In this document: positions 34,000 to 41,330 of the stretch, in pieces
Layout of the letters: each line of letters begins with the position of its first letter
Numbering within the stretch: the stretch's first letter is position 1
Source: Promethearchaeota archaeon
GTDB lineage: Archaea; Asgardarchaeota; Lokiarchaeia; Sigyniarchaeales; SOKP01
Direction: 5' to 3'
Assembly: GCA_016839745.1 (NCBI GenBank)
Contig: JAEOTS010000179.1
Coordinates: forward strand, 1 to 41,330
DNA length: 41,330 nt
Program-made: the position numbers and the translations under genes
Notes under the pieces: generated by a model
Seen by the model: only the letters and a program-made list of their open reading frames with translations
Database searches by the model: none
What the model was told of the DNA's origin: nothing

Positions 34000-34281
34000 A
34001 CTATGCTCATTATTCCTAATTCCTAAGAAAGTTTTTTGTTTATAATGAATAGGTTATCATAAATCTAAGCTAGGAGCCTTTGAGCAAGCGTTTTTTTTCT
34101 AGAAATCTAAAATACCTTTACAATTTTAAATAACCTATTTAAGAGTTTTGAATAGATTGAGTCAATCTAAACAAACTTTTTATAGGAGTATTGTTTGATC
34201 AATCGTAATAATAAAGTGTGACTTTCAATCTAATTTAATTAACAATCATCCAATTAAATCCGTAAGAGTTGATTATATTTA

Positions 34282-35958
34282 ATGAGAAAAAGATCGATAT
34301 TATTTATATTAATACTGATAACTTCAGTTATTATTCAATTATTTGGAATTCCGTATCTTGGCATAAAATTTACAGATCATGACTTAGAATTTGATTATGT
34401 TTACAATTGGGACATTACTGGAACGGGAGGATGGTATATAGGTTATACGGAGGCTTTTAGGGCAAATGGCCATTATGAAGTTGATTATAGTGGATCGTCT
34501 GCTAGCGTTTCATGTGAAATTACTTGGACATTTCAGAGTTGGCTTGAAGGATACCTCGAAGAGGATTACGGGGGAACAGATTATTATAGTTTTACTTATT
34601 CATTAATAGATGGACAGTATCTTTCTTTTGGTGATCAAGAGTATGATGCTACCGGTCTAAACATCTGGTTTCACATACCTGGAGGAATTCAAACTAATAC
34701 TTATTCCATGCTTAATGAGACTTATGAATTTGTTGGTGATGGTTTGATTTGGTTAGGACATCTCATGCCATTTACAGGAAAACGATTAACCTCTGCGGGG
34801 CAATATTCAAGAGACGATGTATATGGACAATTTGAAGCTACTTATACAATTGATGAATTTTTTACTCCTGAAGGGTATTTAATTGGAGAGGTATTACACG
34901 AAGAAGATATTGGTTATAGTAGTGGTTATTATTCAGAATTTGTATTGGATTCATACGTATTTATAACATCTTCAAGTTATTTACGTCCATTTTGCATTTG
35001 GATGTATCTCCTAGCCTATTGGAGTCCATTATTATTTTTCGCTATAATTTTTTATATAGTTTATGAACATTATAGATGGAGACCTAGAGTTATAAGAGCA
35101 GAAGGGAAAAAGCAAGAAGTGGTCGTAGAAAGAAAAATGCTAGGAGGATTAGAATTTTCCGTTGATTCTCCTTATTCAGAAATGATCCTTGCATTTCTTT
35201 CCAGAGCAAAAATTCAAGGAAAAACAATCGTTTCTGCTCATAATCAAGAACAGCTTAAAGGAATCGGATTTATTGAACCGAATGGAAAGGTTGGGACGTT
35301 TTTTGGAAAATATTCTGAGGACTTAATATTATATACTAAAGTAAAATATGCCCACGTTGAACTTTCTAGACTCTTTGGTTTTAAAACTATCGAGAAATAT
35401 GATGTGTTTAAGATTGACTACTTACAGGGAATGGAAGTTCATTACGATGCTAATCTAATTGAGCCTGCAACAGCTCAAGATTTAGATGCAATCATGAGAT
35501 TGATTGCTAATGAAGATAGCGGTAAAAAAAAAAAAAAGAATGCAAAATGGGTTATTGAAGCGGCGAAGAGTGATATCATAGTTATCGCAACAGCTTCTCC
35601 TAAGGAAGAATGGGTTAAAGAGATCTTAAAAGAGATCCTCAGAAGAAATTATGAAAAACCAGAAATATGCTTAGACCGAGTACTATTAGGTGTTGGATTT
35701 GCTACTCCAGGAAAAGAAACTGGATGGTTATATGGTCTGTATGTTCATCCTGCTTTCAGAAATAAAGGAATTGGTAGAGCACTAGTAAATGCTCGTATAT
35801 CAATTTTGAAAGAATTAGGATGTAATTCTGTTATAACAGAAATTGCTGAATGGAATAGCCCTGCAAAAAATATTTATGATGATTTTGATGCCCCAAAATT
35901 GGGAACGGTTACTTTATTTGGAACTAAAATGCCTAAAGTAAAGGTGAGACGCTTTTGA
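34282..35958 (+). CDS. Membrane-anchored protein with ectodomain and cytosolic GNAT acetyltransferase domain
   Basis: The protein has 558 residues. Residues 5-23 form a signal peptide or first membrane helix. Residues about 28-235 form an aromatic, acidic, beta-rich region, likely outside the cell. Residues about 237-262 are a second membrane helix (WMYLLAYWSPLLFFAIIFYI), followed by the positive residues YRWRPRVIR, consistent with a cytosolic C-terminus. Residues about 290-395 look like a degenerate GNAT half. Residues about 395-545 are a GNAT domain with LYGLYVHPAFRNKGIGRALV as the acetyl-CoA loop. A sensor outside and an acetyltransferase inside is a receptor-like plan. It carries a run of 14 A (35524-35537) encoding Lys residues. 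The stop overlaps the next start. Confidence 0.7.
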   Translation: MRKRSILFILILITSVIIQLFGIPYLGIKFTDHDLEFDYVYNWDITGTGGWYIGYTEAFRANGHYEVDYSGSSASVSCEITWTFQSWLEGYLEEDYGGTDYYSFTYSLIDGQYLSFGDQEYDATGLNIWFHIPGGIQTNTYSMLNETYEFVGDGLIWLGHLMPFTGKRLTSAGQYSRDDVYGQFEATYTIDEFFTPEGYLIGEVLHEEDIGYSSGYYSEFVLDSYVFITSSSYLRPFCIWMYLLAYWSPLLFFAIIFYIVYEHYRWRPRVIRAEGKKQEVVVERKMLGGLEFSVDSPYSEMILAFLSRAKIQGKTIVSAHNQEQLKGIGFIEPNGKVGTFFGKYSEDLILYTKVKYAHVELSRLFGFKTIEKYDVFKIDYLQGMEVHYDANLIEPATAQDLDAIMRLIANEDSGKKKKKNAKWVIEAAKSDIIVIATASPKEEWVKEILKEILRRNYEKPEICLDRVLLGVGFATPGKETGWLYGLYVHPAFRNKGIGRALVNARISILKELGCNSVITEIAEWNSPAKNIYDDFDAPKLGTVTLFGTKMPKVKVRRF

Positions 35959-37130
35959 ATACTTTCGAAAAATTTCTTCATGATTCGATTGATCTAGAAT
36001 TATATTCTGTAAATGCAGAAATATCAGCAATAAATCCACAATTCAAATCACATAAGAAATGGATAAAAGGATACATAGGTCCTGCTACGGCGGAATTACA
36101 CGATATCAAAGAACCAAAACTAAATGCGATAAAAGATGAAAATCGCAACGCAATATTTCCAGAATTTTCAGTCAATATAAATGGTAAAAAATTCTTCTTA
36201 GCTATTAAAGGTTGTGGAGCATATGAAGATATGTATGAAGGAAAATTATTATCACCTCTTCATATACGAAATGCTTGTCGCGATTCTACGTACCTTCATC
36301 TTGTAGATAAATTAACAACAGGTACAGGTTTTATTATGGGCGAATCATGGATGGGAGAAAGCCCATATGGTTGTCAAGGTTTTATTAATGCTTTTGATGA
36401 GTTAGCTTTCTCTAAGTTAGCAAAAATAGATTCCATCAATGGTGCTCACATTTGTCCGGTAATAGGAGTCGTAAAATTACCTCCTGAAATTGAAGAAATG
36501 GCTCGTAAGTTCTTTTGGTTTAGTACTTATAAAGATCATTTTTATCAGGAAATTAGACTTATGCCTTCGAATATTCGATTATACTTTGAATCTTCTCGTC
36601 TAGTTGCTAATCCTAGTTCTTTCTTTTCGTTATTTAACTTAGATACCGAAAAACTTATTGAAAATTTTGAAATCAACTTTATCAAAAGCGGGATAGCGTT
36701 ATTGTCTTTGTTTTCGAGGTCAGCAAAAAAAGAAGGAGATAAAATAACAGGAATTATATATCAAGATGTATGGCTAGATAAAGATTGTGTAGTAGCTCCT
36801 GACGGTACAATTCACTTCGCTGACTTGGAAGGATTGATATGGAAAGCTGTACCTCAAGACAAATTCGCAGAAACTCAAACTAAGGAGTGGGAGAAATTAA
36901 TTTTTGAATTTCTTTTTGCCTTAGTTAAAATAGATTCATATCGTCACCAATTAGAAGGTTCCCAAATGTCTTGGAATAGACAGAGAGAAGAATTAGCACT
37001 TCTCATCCAACTTGCTATAAATCGAGACAGTTTCGCATATTCAAAAAATCAAGAAAAAGATTTATTAATTGTTTTAGGGGGAGCTGAAGTTCCCTCAGTA
37101 GAAATTCCATTACTTGAAATGGTGAATTAA
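35955..37130 (+). CDS. Uncharacterised protein with possible protein-kinase-like fold
   Basis: The protein has 391 residues. The TTG start overlaps the previous stop (TTGA), so translation is probably coupled. I do not recognise the family. Residues about 268-297 read YQDVWLDKDCVVAPDGTIHFADLEGL, resembling the catalytic loop and Asp-Phe-Gly region of kinase-like/APH-type enzymes (D...N, then D-x-E/G), with Cys where Asn is usual. Upstream, FFLAIKGCGAYEDMYEGKL contains a Lys in a position compatible with the ATP-binding Lys. The fold suggestion is tentative. The middle is helical and aromatic-rich. It is the second gene of a three-gene unit with the membrane GNAT and a coiled-coil protein. Confidence 0.6.
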   Translation: MNTFEKFLHDSIDLELYSVNAEISAINPQFKSHKKWIKGYIGPATAELHDIKEPKLNAIKDENRNAIFPEFSVNINGKKFFLAIKGCGAYEDMYEGKLLSPLHIRNACRDSTYLHLVDKLTTGTGFIMGESWMGESPYGCQGFINAFDELAFSKLAKIDSINGAHICPVIGVVKLPPEIEEMARKFFWFSTYKDHFYQEIRLMPSNIRLYFESSRLVANPSSFFSLFNLDTEKLIENFEINFIKSGIALLSLFSRSAKKEGDKITGIIYQDVWLDKDCVVAPDGTIHFADLEGLIWKAVPQDKFAETQTKEWEKLIFEFLFALVKIDSYRHQLEGSQMSWNRQREELALLIQLAINRDSFAYSKNQEKDLLIVLGGAEVPSVEIPLLEMVN

Positions 37131-37131
37131 A

Positions 37132-38595
37132 ATGGATTGTAAAAGAGCCTTAGAAATACTAATATCGATTAAAAATAGGATTGATATTCCTTGTTCTTCT
37201 GATGAGATTTCAGATTTATCAAAATTCTCCTTTATTAGCGAATATGGAAAAGAAAATACTATTCTACCAAAGGGAAGCGAGATAGATAGTCTTAAAATGA
37301 ATTATGATCGCCTAAATAGCGAGATTCATGAACTGAATAAGGAGTTATTATCTATAGAAAGAGAATATGAACATTCTTCTCTAGGAAGTAAGTTAGTCAG
37401 ATACTTACAATTTGGAAAAGGAAAAAAGCTGAAATCTCAAATTTCTAAAACGAATAACGAAATAAAAAAGTTGGATACTCAAGTCAGTATTATTAAGGAT
37501 CAAATTTTGAAATTAAATGATCAAAAGCAATCCATTAATCAGGCTATACGGGTCAATGGAAAAAACGTAATCTTAACACCTATAGGAGATAATATGATTG
37601 ATGAGATTGAAGCTCGAGAAAGATTTCTATCAAGGGATTTAAATGACTTAAATGATCTTATTGAGCAACTTGATGAAGAATTCTCTTCACTAATTGATAG
37701 AGTGGGCAATATAATGAAAACAGGATTATTTTCTCCAATTTGGGCAGTTTTTCTGTTAAATTCTAATCTAAATAGACTAGAGAATGCATTTAATTCGATA
37801 TCAAAAAGAGAATATACCTACTCACAAGCAGAGAAGAGAATGATGACACTTTCTATTAATTTTATGAGAAATCCTCAATTAAACAAACCTGATACAAATA
37901 GAGATATCCTAAAAATTGAAAGAAATATGCAATATGAATATCGAAAAGATAATCCTGCCAATGAGATAAGAGAATCTTTGTATGAACATGGTCTAAAGCA
38001 AGATATTATAAAAGCCATTTCAATAATCGGAAGATTATTCTCGAACTGGTCTCTACACCATGGAAGTAAAGCGTTGGGTGATGATTACGTAAAAAATCTA
38101 ATTAAAATCTTTAAGGATCAACCGATAGGTTCTTTAAGTAATAAAGAAGTTGTATATGCTTCATTTGTTATACCCTTTATAGGAGATCTATCAAAATTAA
38201 ACTATTTTAATGATTTGTTGCGCGATATTCCTGAAGGTTCAAAATTCTTTGCATCGGTTTCAGCTTTATTTCCATGGGATGTTAAGGAAACTTGGATGAT
38301 TCTATTAAGGGCAGAAATGAACATCTTACGAGCTCAGAGTGCAAAGTTTATACCTGAATTAATTGAATATGCTCTTATATTAGCAATGAATCCTAAAATC
38401 ATCAGAATTGAAAATAGCTTCTCACAAAGCCAATATGATGAATGGACACAACTAATAATCCCAATTGTCCATCTTTTAGCATATACTTTCTTAGAAAAAG
38501 ATTTAGAAAAATATGTGAGAAAAAGACCTTTAGCGTATATTATATCTCCAAGATATTATCATCATTCTTCTTTACATTATCATGTAATTGGATGA
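37132..38595 (+). CDS. Uncharacterised coiled-coil protein
   Basis: The protein has 487 residues and is not recognised. It starts one base after the previous stop codon, so it is the third gene of the unit starting at 34282. Residues about 55-140 are a strong coiled coil (YDRLNSEIHELNKELLSIE, then KSQISKTNNEIKKLDTQV). Residues about 155-195 form another helical region, and the remainder is helical and globular, ending with YIISPRYYHHSSLHYHVIG, rich in Tyr and His. No membrane segment or catalytic motif was found. A structural or adaptor role for the membrane GNAT/kinase-like pair is an inference. Confidence 0.65.
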   Translation: MDCKRALEILISIKNRIDIPCSSDEISDLSKFSFISEYGKENTILPKGSEIDSLKMNYDRLNSEIHELNKELLSIEREYEHSSLGSKLVRYLQFGKGKKLKSQISKTNNEIKKLDTQVSIIKDQILKLNDQKQSINQAIRVNGKNVILTPIGDNMIDEIEARERFLSRDLNDLNDLIEQLDEEFSSLIDRVGNIMKTGLFSPIWAVFLLNSNLNRLENAFNSISKREYTYSQAEKRMMTLSINFMRNPQLNKPDTNRDILKIERNMQYEYRKDNPANEIRESLYEHGLKQDIIKAISIIGRLFSNWSLHHGSKALGDDYVKNLIKIFKDQPIGSLSNKEVVYASFVIPFIGDLSKLNYFNDLLRDIPEGSKFFASVSALFPWDVKETWMILLRAEMNILRAQSAKFIPELIEYALILAMNPKIIRIENSFSQSQYDEWTQLIIPIVHLLAYTFLEKDLEKYVRKRPLAYIISPRYYHHSSLHYHVIG

Positions 38596-38672
38596 GACCT
38601 TAATATTAGGGAAATATAAAATTTTGTTTCCAATATCTAAATGAAATTGGAAGATTTCTAAAGAAGATTAGA

Positions 38673-39653
38673 CTAGATGATTTTCAATCTCTGCAATAAT
38701 CCAGTAATTAAAATTGGTAATGCAATGGTCGCGTCACACCAAACACTTACATCTTTAGATTCTAAAGAATATTTGCCCCATGATTTTGATTCAGAGATGG
38801 TGCATCCAGATAATCCTCCATCGTATTCAGTAGCAGTGTGTATTCTAACAGAGTATTTATAGCCAATACTCTCCAATTTTTCAATTTGATCCAAAAAAGG
38901 AAAAATTTGTTGAGCCCAATTTCTAGGCACTCCGCCACCGATTATTAGAGTTCCATGTTCTTTATGTGATTTTATAATTTCACCAAATTTCGCGATATCA
39001 CCAAGGATATCAAACTTAAACTCATAATCTTCTTTTAAAGAATATATAACTAAATCTAAAGCTAATTCAGAATCAGACAAAGCCGGAACAAAAACGGGAA
39101 TATTATTTTTTGCTGCTATTGATAAAATACAACGCTTATTTATGTTGTCACCTAACTTTTTCAAGAAATCTGAAGGAGTTATTTCAATCGTTTTTTGTTG
39201 AAAAATCTTTTTAATAAGTGATAAAATTTCCCTTTCTGTTTTCAAATAATTATCTTCTGGTAAAAAAACATTGTAAATCCTATTTATCCTATGTTGAAAG
39301 AGTTTATCATCATCTACATTAGCATTACCCACATAATGACCACCATCTGTAAAAACATCAACTAAATCATGAATCACATTTGCACCAGTACTTACGATAA
39401 CATCGATGAGATTTTTCTCTATTAAGGCGCAAATTATTTCTCCCATCCCAGCGGGGACCATTGCTCCAGATAAGGTTAAAACAGTTAAAATATCCTTAGA
39501 TGAAACCATATTCTCTAACACGTCGAGTGCTTTACCGAGATTTCTGCCTTGAAATCCGCAATTTTTTAAGGATTCTAATACATCTTCTACAGTTTTATTT
39601 TGATATACATTATAAGGAGAAATTTTATTATTCAAATATTCATCACTAGGCAT
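38673..39653 (-). CDS. dys: Deoxyhypusine synthase
   Basis: The protein has 326 residues from the ATG at 39653 (MPSDEYL); the frame extends 10 codons upstream to a TTG. It has SGAMVPAGMGEII, DVIVSTGANVIHDLVDVF, IIGGGVPRNWAQQI, ATEYDGGLSGCTISE and SWGKYS, whose K294 matches the lysine that forms the enzyme-substrate imine in the human enzyme. It moves the aminobutyl group of spermidine to a lysine of aIF5A, using NAD. The adjacent divergent gene makes agmatine, a precursor of polyamines, which fits the polyamine requirement of this reaction. Confidence 0.94.
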   Translation of the reverse strand: MPSDEYLNNKISPYNVYQNKTVEDVLESLKNCGFQGRNLGKALDVLENMVSSKDILTVLTLSGAMVPAGMGEIICALIEKNLIDVIVSTGANVIHDLVDVFTDGGHYVGNANVDDDKLFQHRINRIYNVFLPEDNYLKTEREILSLIKKIFQQKTIEITPSDFLKKLGDNINKRCILSIAAKNNIPVFVPALSDSELALDLVIYSLKEDYEFKFDILGDIAKFGEIIKSHKEHGTLIIGGGVPRNWAQQIFPFLDQIEKLESIGYKYSVRIHTATEYDGGLSGCTISESKSWGKYSLESKDVSVWCDATIALPILITGLLQRLKII

Positions 39654-39850
39654 ATTAATCACAGTAATAATAATATTTTTCAAATTTTTTAAACAAATCT
39701 ATTTCAAATTGAAAATATCCCAAGTCAGTTTACTTCTAGCGTCTCTTAGATCTTATATATAATTAAAAAATTTTCATCTCATTCGTGATTTAGGATGAAT
39801 TTGATTGAATTAGTCTTTTACTTTTACAATTCTATATTGGGCTTAGAATA

Positions 39851-39860
39851 AATTTAAATA
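39851..39860 (+). promoter_or_regulatory. TATA-like element upstream of pdaD
   Basis: AATTTAAATA lies about 57 bases before the pdaD start codon in the 263-base divergent region between dys and pdaD. A second A/T-rich stretch at 39871-39885 is closer (about 32-46 bases), so the exact box is uncertain. Nothing else is seen in this gap. Confidence 0.35.
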
Positions 39861-39916
39861 CCAATAAGATTTATTTTATAATTAATTTACTATTATAACA
39901 GTTTTATCATTATAAG

Positions 39917-40465
39917 ATGTCACTTGTTCCTAAAAAGGTATTTTTTGTCTCAGGTAAAGGATATCACAAAACCAAATTAGCAGCTTTTGAACAAGCACTT
40001 AGAGATGCGGGAATTGAGAAATATAACTTAGTTAGCGTATCCTCAATCCTACCACCTTATTGTATTGAAATTCAGAAACAAGATGGCTTAAAGCAACTAC
40101 GTCCTGGTCAAATTGTATACTGTGTACTCGCAAGAGAAGAATCGAATGAGTATAATCGCGTTATAGCTTCATCAATAGGCGTAGCAAAACCCGCAGATAA
40201 AGGTCATTATGGCTATTTAAGTGAACACCACGATTTTGGAAAAAAACCTGAAAAAGTAGCTGAAATTGCTGAGGATTTAGCAGCAGAAATGCTTGCAACA
40301 ACTCTCGGGGTGCCGTTTGATCCTGATCTGAATTATGATGAAAAAAAAGAAGTATATAAAATGGGTGGTAAAATAGTAGAAACTAAAAGTATAACTAGCC
40401 ACACTATAGTTAGAGATGAAGATGAATGGGCATGCACTATAGTAGCCGCTATATTTATTATTTAG
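39917..40465 (+). CDS. pdaD: Pyruvoyl-dependent arginine decarboxylase
   Basis: The protein has 182 residues, close to the family length of about 165. The sequence NLVSVSSILPP holds the serine pair (S42-S43) where the proenzyme cleaves itself, turning the second Ser into the pyruvoyl group. RPGQIVYCVLAREESNE, GVAKPADKGHYGYLSEHH and EWACTIVAAIFII are further family blocks. The product agmatine leads to putrescine and spermidine. It is divergent from the deoxyhypusine synthase gene, suggesting joint supply and use of polyamines. Confidence 0.94.
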   Translation: MSLVPKKVFFVSGKGYHKTKLAAFEQALRDAGIEKYNLVSVSSILPPYCIEIQKQDGLKQLRPGQIVYCVLAREESNEYNRVIASSIGVAKPADKGHYGYLSEHHDFGKKPEKVAEIAEDLAAEMLATTLGVPFDPDLNYDEKKEVYKMGGKIVETKSITSHTIVRDEDEWACTIVAAIFII

Positions 40466-40805
40466 AATCTTTAATTCTTAAATTGTTTTTTCACTTGTTT
40501 TCAGTTTTAAAAGATTATGGTTTATATGATTTTATTAATAAAAGTTGGAAAATCAATTATGTGTCTATTGAGAAATCAATTCAACCATTAGATGAAAATT
40601 TAGTAAGTCTAATCAATATAAATGGACCAATTGATATTGTTAAATTGTTTAAATAAAAGCGTTTCAATTATGGTCACACTTTTTTTAATAATAAACTCAC
40701 TCATTTTCCCTTGGTAGAAATAAGCATAGTCACAAAACAGTTTTCTCTCCATATCTCACTTTTTTCGTCGCTTTAAAAGTTCCAATCTGGTTAAGAAATA
40801 TATAT
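40466..40805. other. Intergenic stretch between pdaD and pan, weak ORF only
   Basis: The 340 bases hold a + strand frame ending at 40656 that could start inside pdaD (40426) or at a TTG near 40483 (about 57 residues, ending NGPIDIVKLFK). Its composition is not absurd, but no ribosome binding site or motif supports it. Six T at 40680-40685 may end the pdaD transcript. Confidence 0.25.
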
Positions 40806-41330
40806 TTATATAAAAAGGTCTGATTGGAAAAATTCTTTGAATTTATTCAACAGAATTTTATTTATAGCTTTCAAGAAGTCATCATTTGAAATAACATCAG
40901 AATTTCGTCTGATTGCATACATTCCTGCTTCTGTACATATACCTTTAATGTCTGCCCCTGTTGCCCCCTCAGTGAGAGAAACGAAAACTTTTACGATTAT
41001 ATTTGGTTCTAAATTAAGTTTTCTCATATGGATTTTAAAGATCGATTCTCTAGCGTCTTTATTAGGTAAAGGAAATTCTATTATTCGATCAAATCGACCG
41101 GGTCTCAATAATGCTGGATCCAATGTATCATATCTATTTGTTGCAGCAATGAACTTAACATCTCCTCTCTTATCAAAGCCATCTAATTCGCTTAATAGTT
41201 GCATTAATGTTCTGTTGACTTCTCTATCACCTGAAGTTGCATCTTCAATCCTTATTGCACCTATAGAATCTATTTCGTCAATAAATAATATAGAGGGTGC
41301 TTTTTGTCTTGCCAAATCGAAAATTTCTCG
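40806..41330 (-). CDS. pan: Proteasome-activating nucleotidase, C-terminal part (runs off the window)
   Basis: The frame is open to the window end, so the N-terminal coiled coil, OB domain and Walker A are outside; 174 residues are visible. Walker B is ILFIDEID. SGDREVNRTLMQLLSELDGF and the sensor/arginine-finger block LDPALLRPGRFDRIIEFPLP match PAN and proteasomal Rpt ATPases. TGADIKGICTEAGMYAIR is the helical lid. PAN unfolds substrates with ATP and feeds the 20S proteasome, docking through a C-terminal HbYX motif. Here the C-terminus is LFI, with Phe where Tyr is usual. A CDC48-type AAA protein is less likely because the GDREVNRTLMQLL block is PAN-like. Confidence 0.85.
   Translation of the reverse strand, partial: REIFDLARQKAPSILFIDEIDSIGAIRIEDATSGDREVNRTLMQLLSELDGFDKRGDVKFIAATNRYDTLDPALLRPGRFDRIIEFPLPNKDARESIFKIHMRKLNLEPNIIVKVFVSLTEGATGADIKGICTEAGMYAIRRNSDVISNDDFLKAINKILLNKFKEFFQSDLFI

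Noticed and set aside
40426..40656. 76-codon + strand ORF starting inside pdaD
   Set aside because: It overlaps the conserved end of pdaD, lacks a ribosome binding site and shows no motif; described only in the intergenic entry.
1..41330. CRISPR array, insertion sequence, prophage or integrase
   Set aside because: No spaced direct repeats, transposase, integrase or phage structural genes were seen.

Overview
The window is AT-rich archaeal DNA and most likely comes from an Asgard archaeon, closest in character to the Lokiarchaeia. This is inferred from gene content only. The archaeal side is shown by tRNA genes with bulge-type introns (two in one tRNA), a proteasome-activating nucleotidase, CofE (coenzyme F420), deoxyhypusine synthase, pyruvoyl arginine decarboxylase and poly-T terminators. 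The Asgard side is shown by a gelsolin-domain protein, a Roadblock/LC7 protein, a divergent actin-family protein and an MglA-type small GTPase within about 15 kb. Several genes have no plausible ATG and appear to start with TTG.

Layout. 1-1954: the end of an NfeD/YuaF-like membrane protein, a tiny membrane protein and a flotillin-like SPFH protein. 2092-2337: tRNA-Thr(GGT) and tRNA-Met(CAT), both interrupted. 2413-3709: a GNAT acetyltransferase and a small orphan protein. 3822-8036: an Old Yellow Enzyme-type reductase facing a flavoprotein/SDR pair. 8144-9709: bifunctional NAD(P)HX repair enzyme. 9861-13699: gelsolin, Roadblock and a proline-rich VWA protein, all on the + strand. 14031-15205: two minus-strand genes with zinc ribbons. 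15570-23444: a co-directional run of AbrB-ACT regulator, Lys-rich coiled-coil protein, actin-like protein, CHAT-like protein without its catalytic dyad, degenerate PLD-like protein and an adenine DNA methyltransferase. 23575-25453: DEAD-box helicase and MglA-like GTPase. 25474-27423: YfcE-type phosphoesterase, a GATase/GIFT-like protein with an RHH-like tail, and a cupin. 27447-32001: gyrB-gyrA, a bacterial-type gyrase. 32286-33999: divergent dihydropteroate synthase and cofE. 34282-38595: a tight three-gene unit (membrane-anchored GNAT, a kinase-like protein and a coiled-coil protein). 38673-40465: divergent deoxyhypusine synthase and arginine decarboxylase. 40806-41330: the C-terminal part of PAN.

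Two blocks are the best candidates for undescribed systems. The first is the actin-like/pseudo-CHAT/coiled-coil/pseudo-PLD run (16013-21208), in which several proteins keep an enzyme fold but have changed key residues. The second is the gelsolin/Roadblock/proline-rich-VWA group (9861-13699), which could link an archaeal cytoskeleton to a scaffold. The three-gene unit at 34282-38595, a membrane receptor-like acetyltransferase with two unfamiliar partners, is a third candidate. These functional proposals are inferences from fold recognition by eye and gene order; no database search was run.
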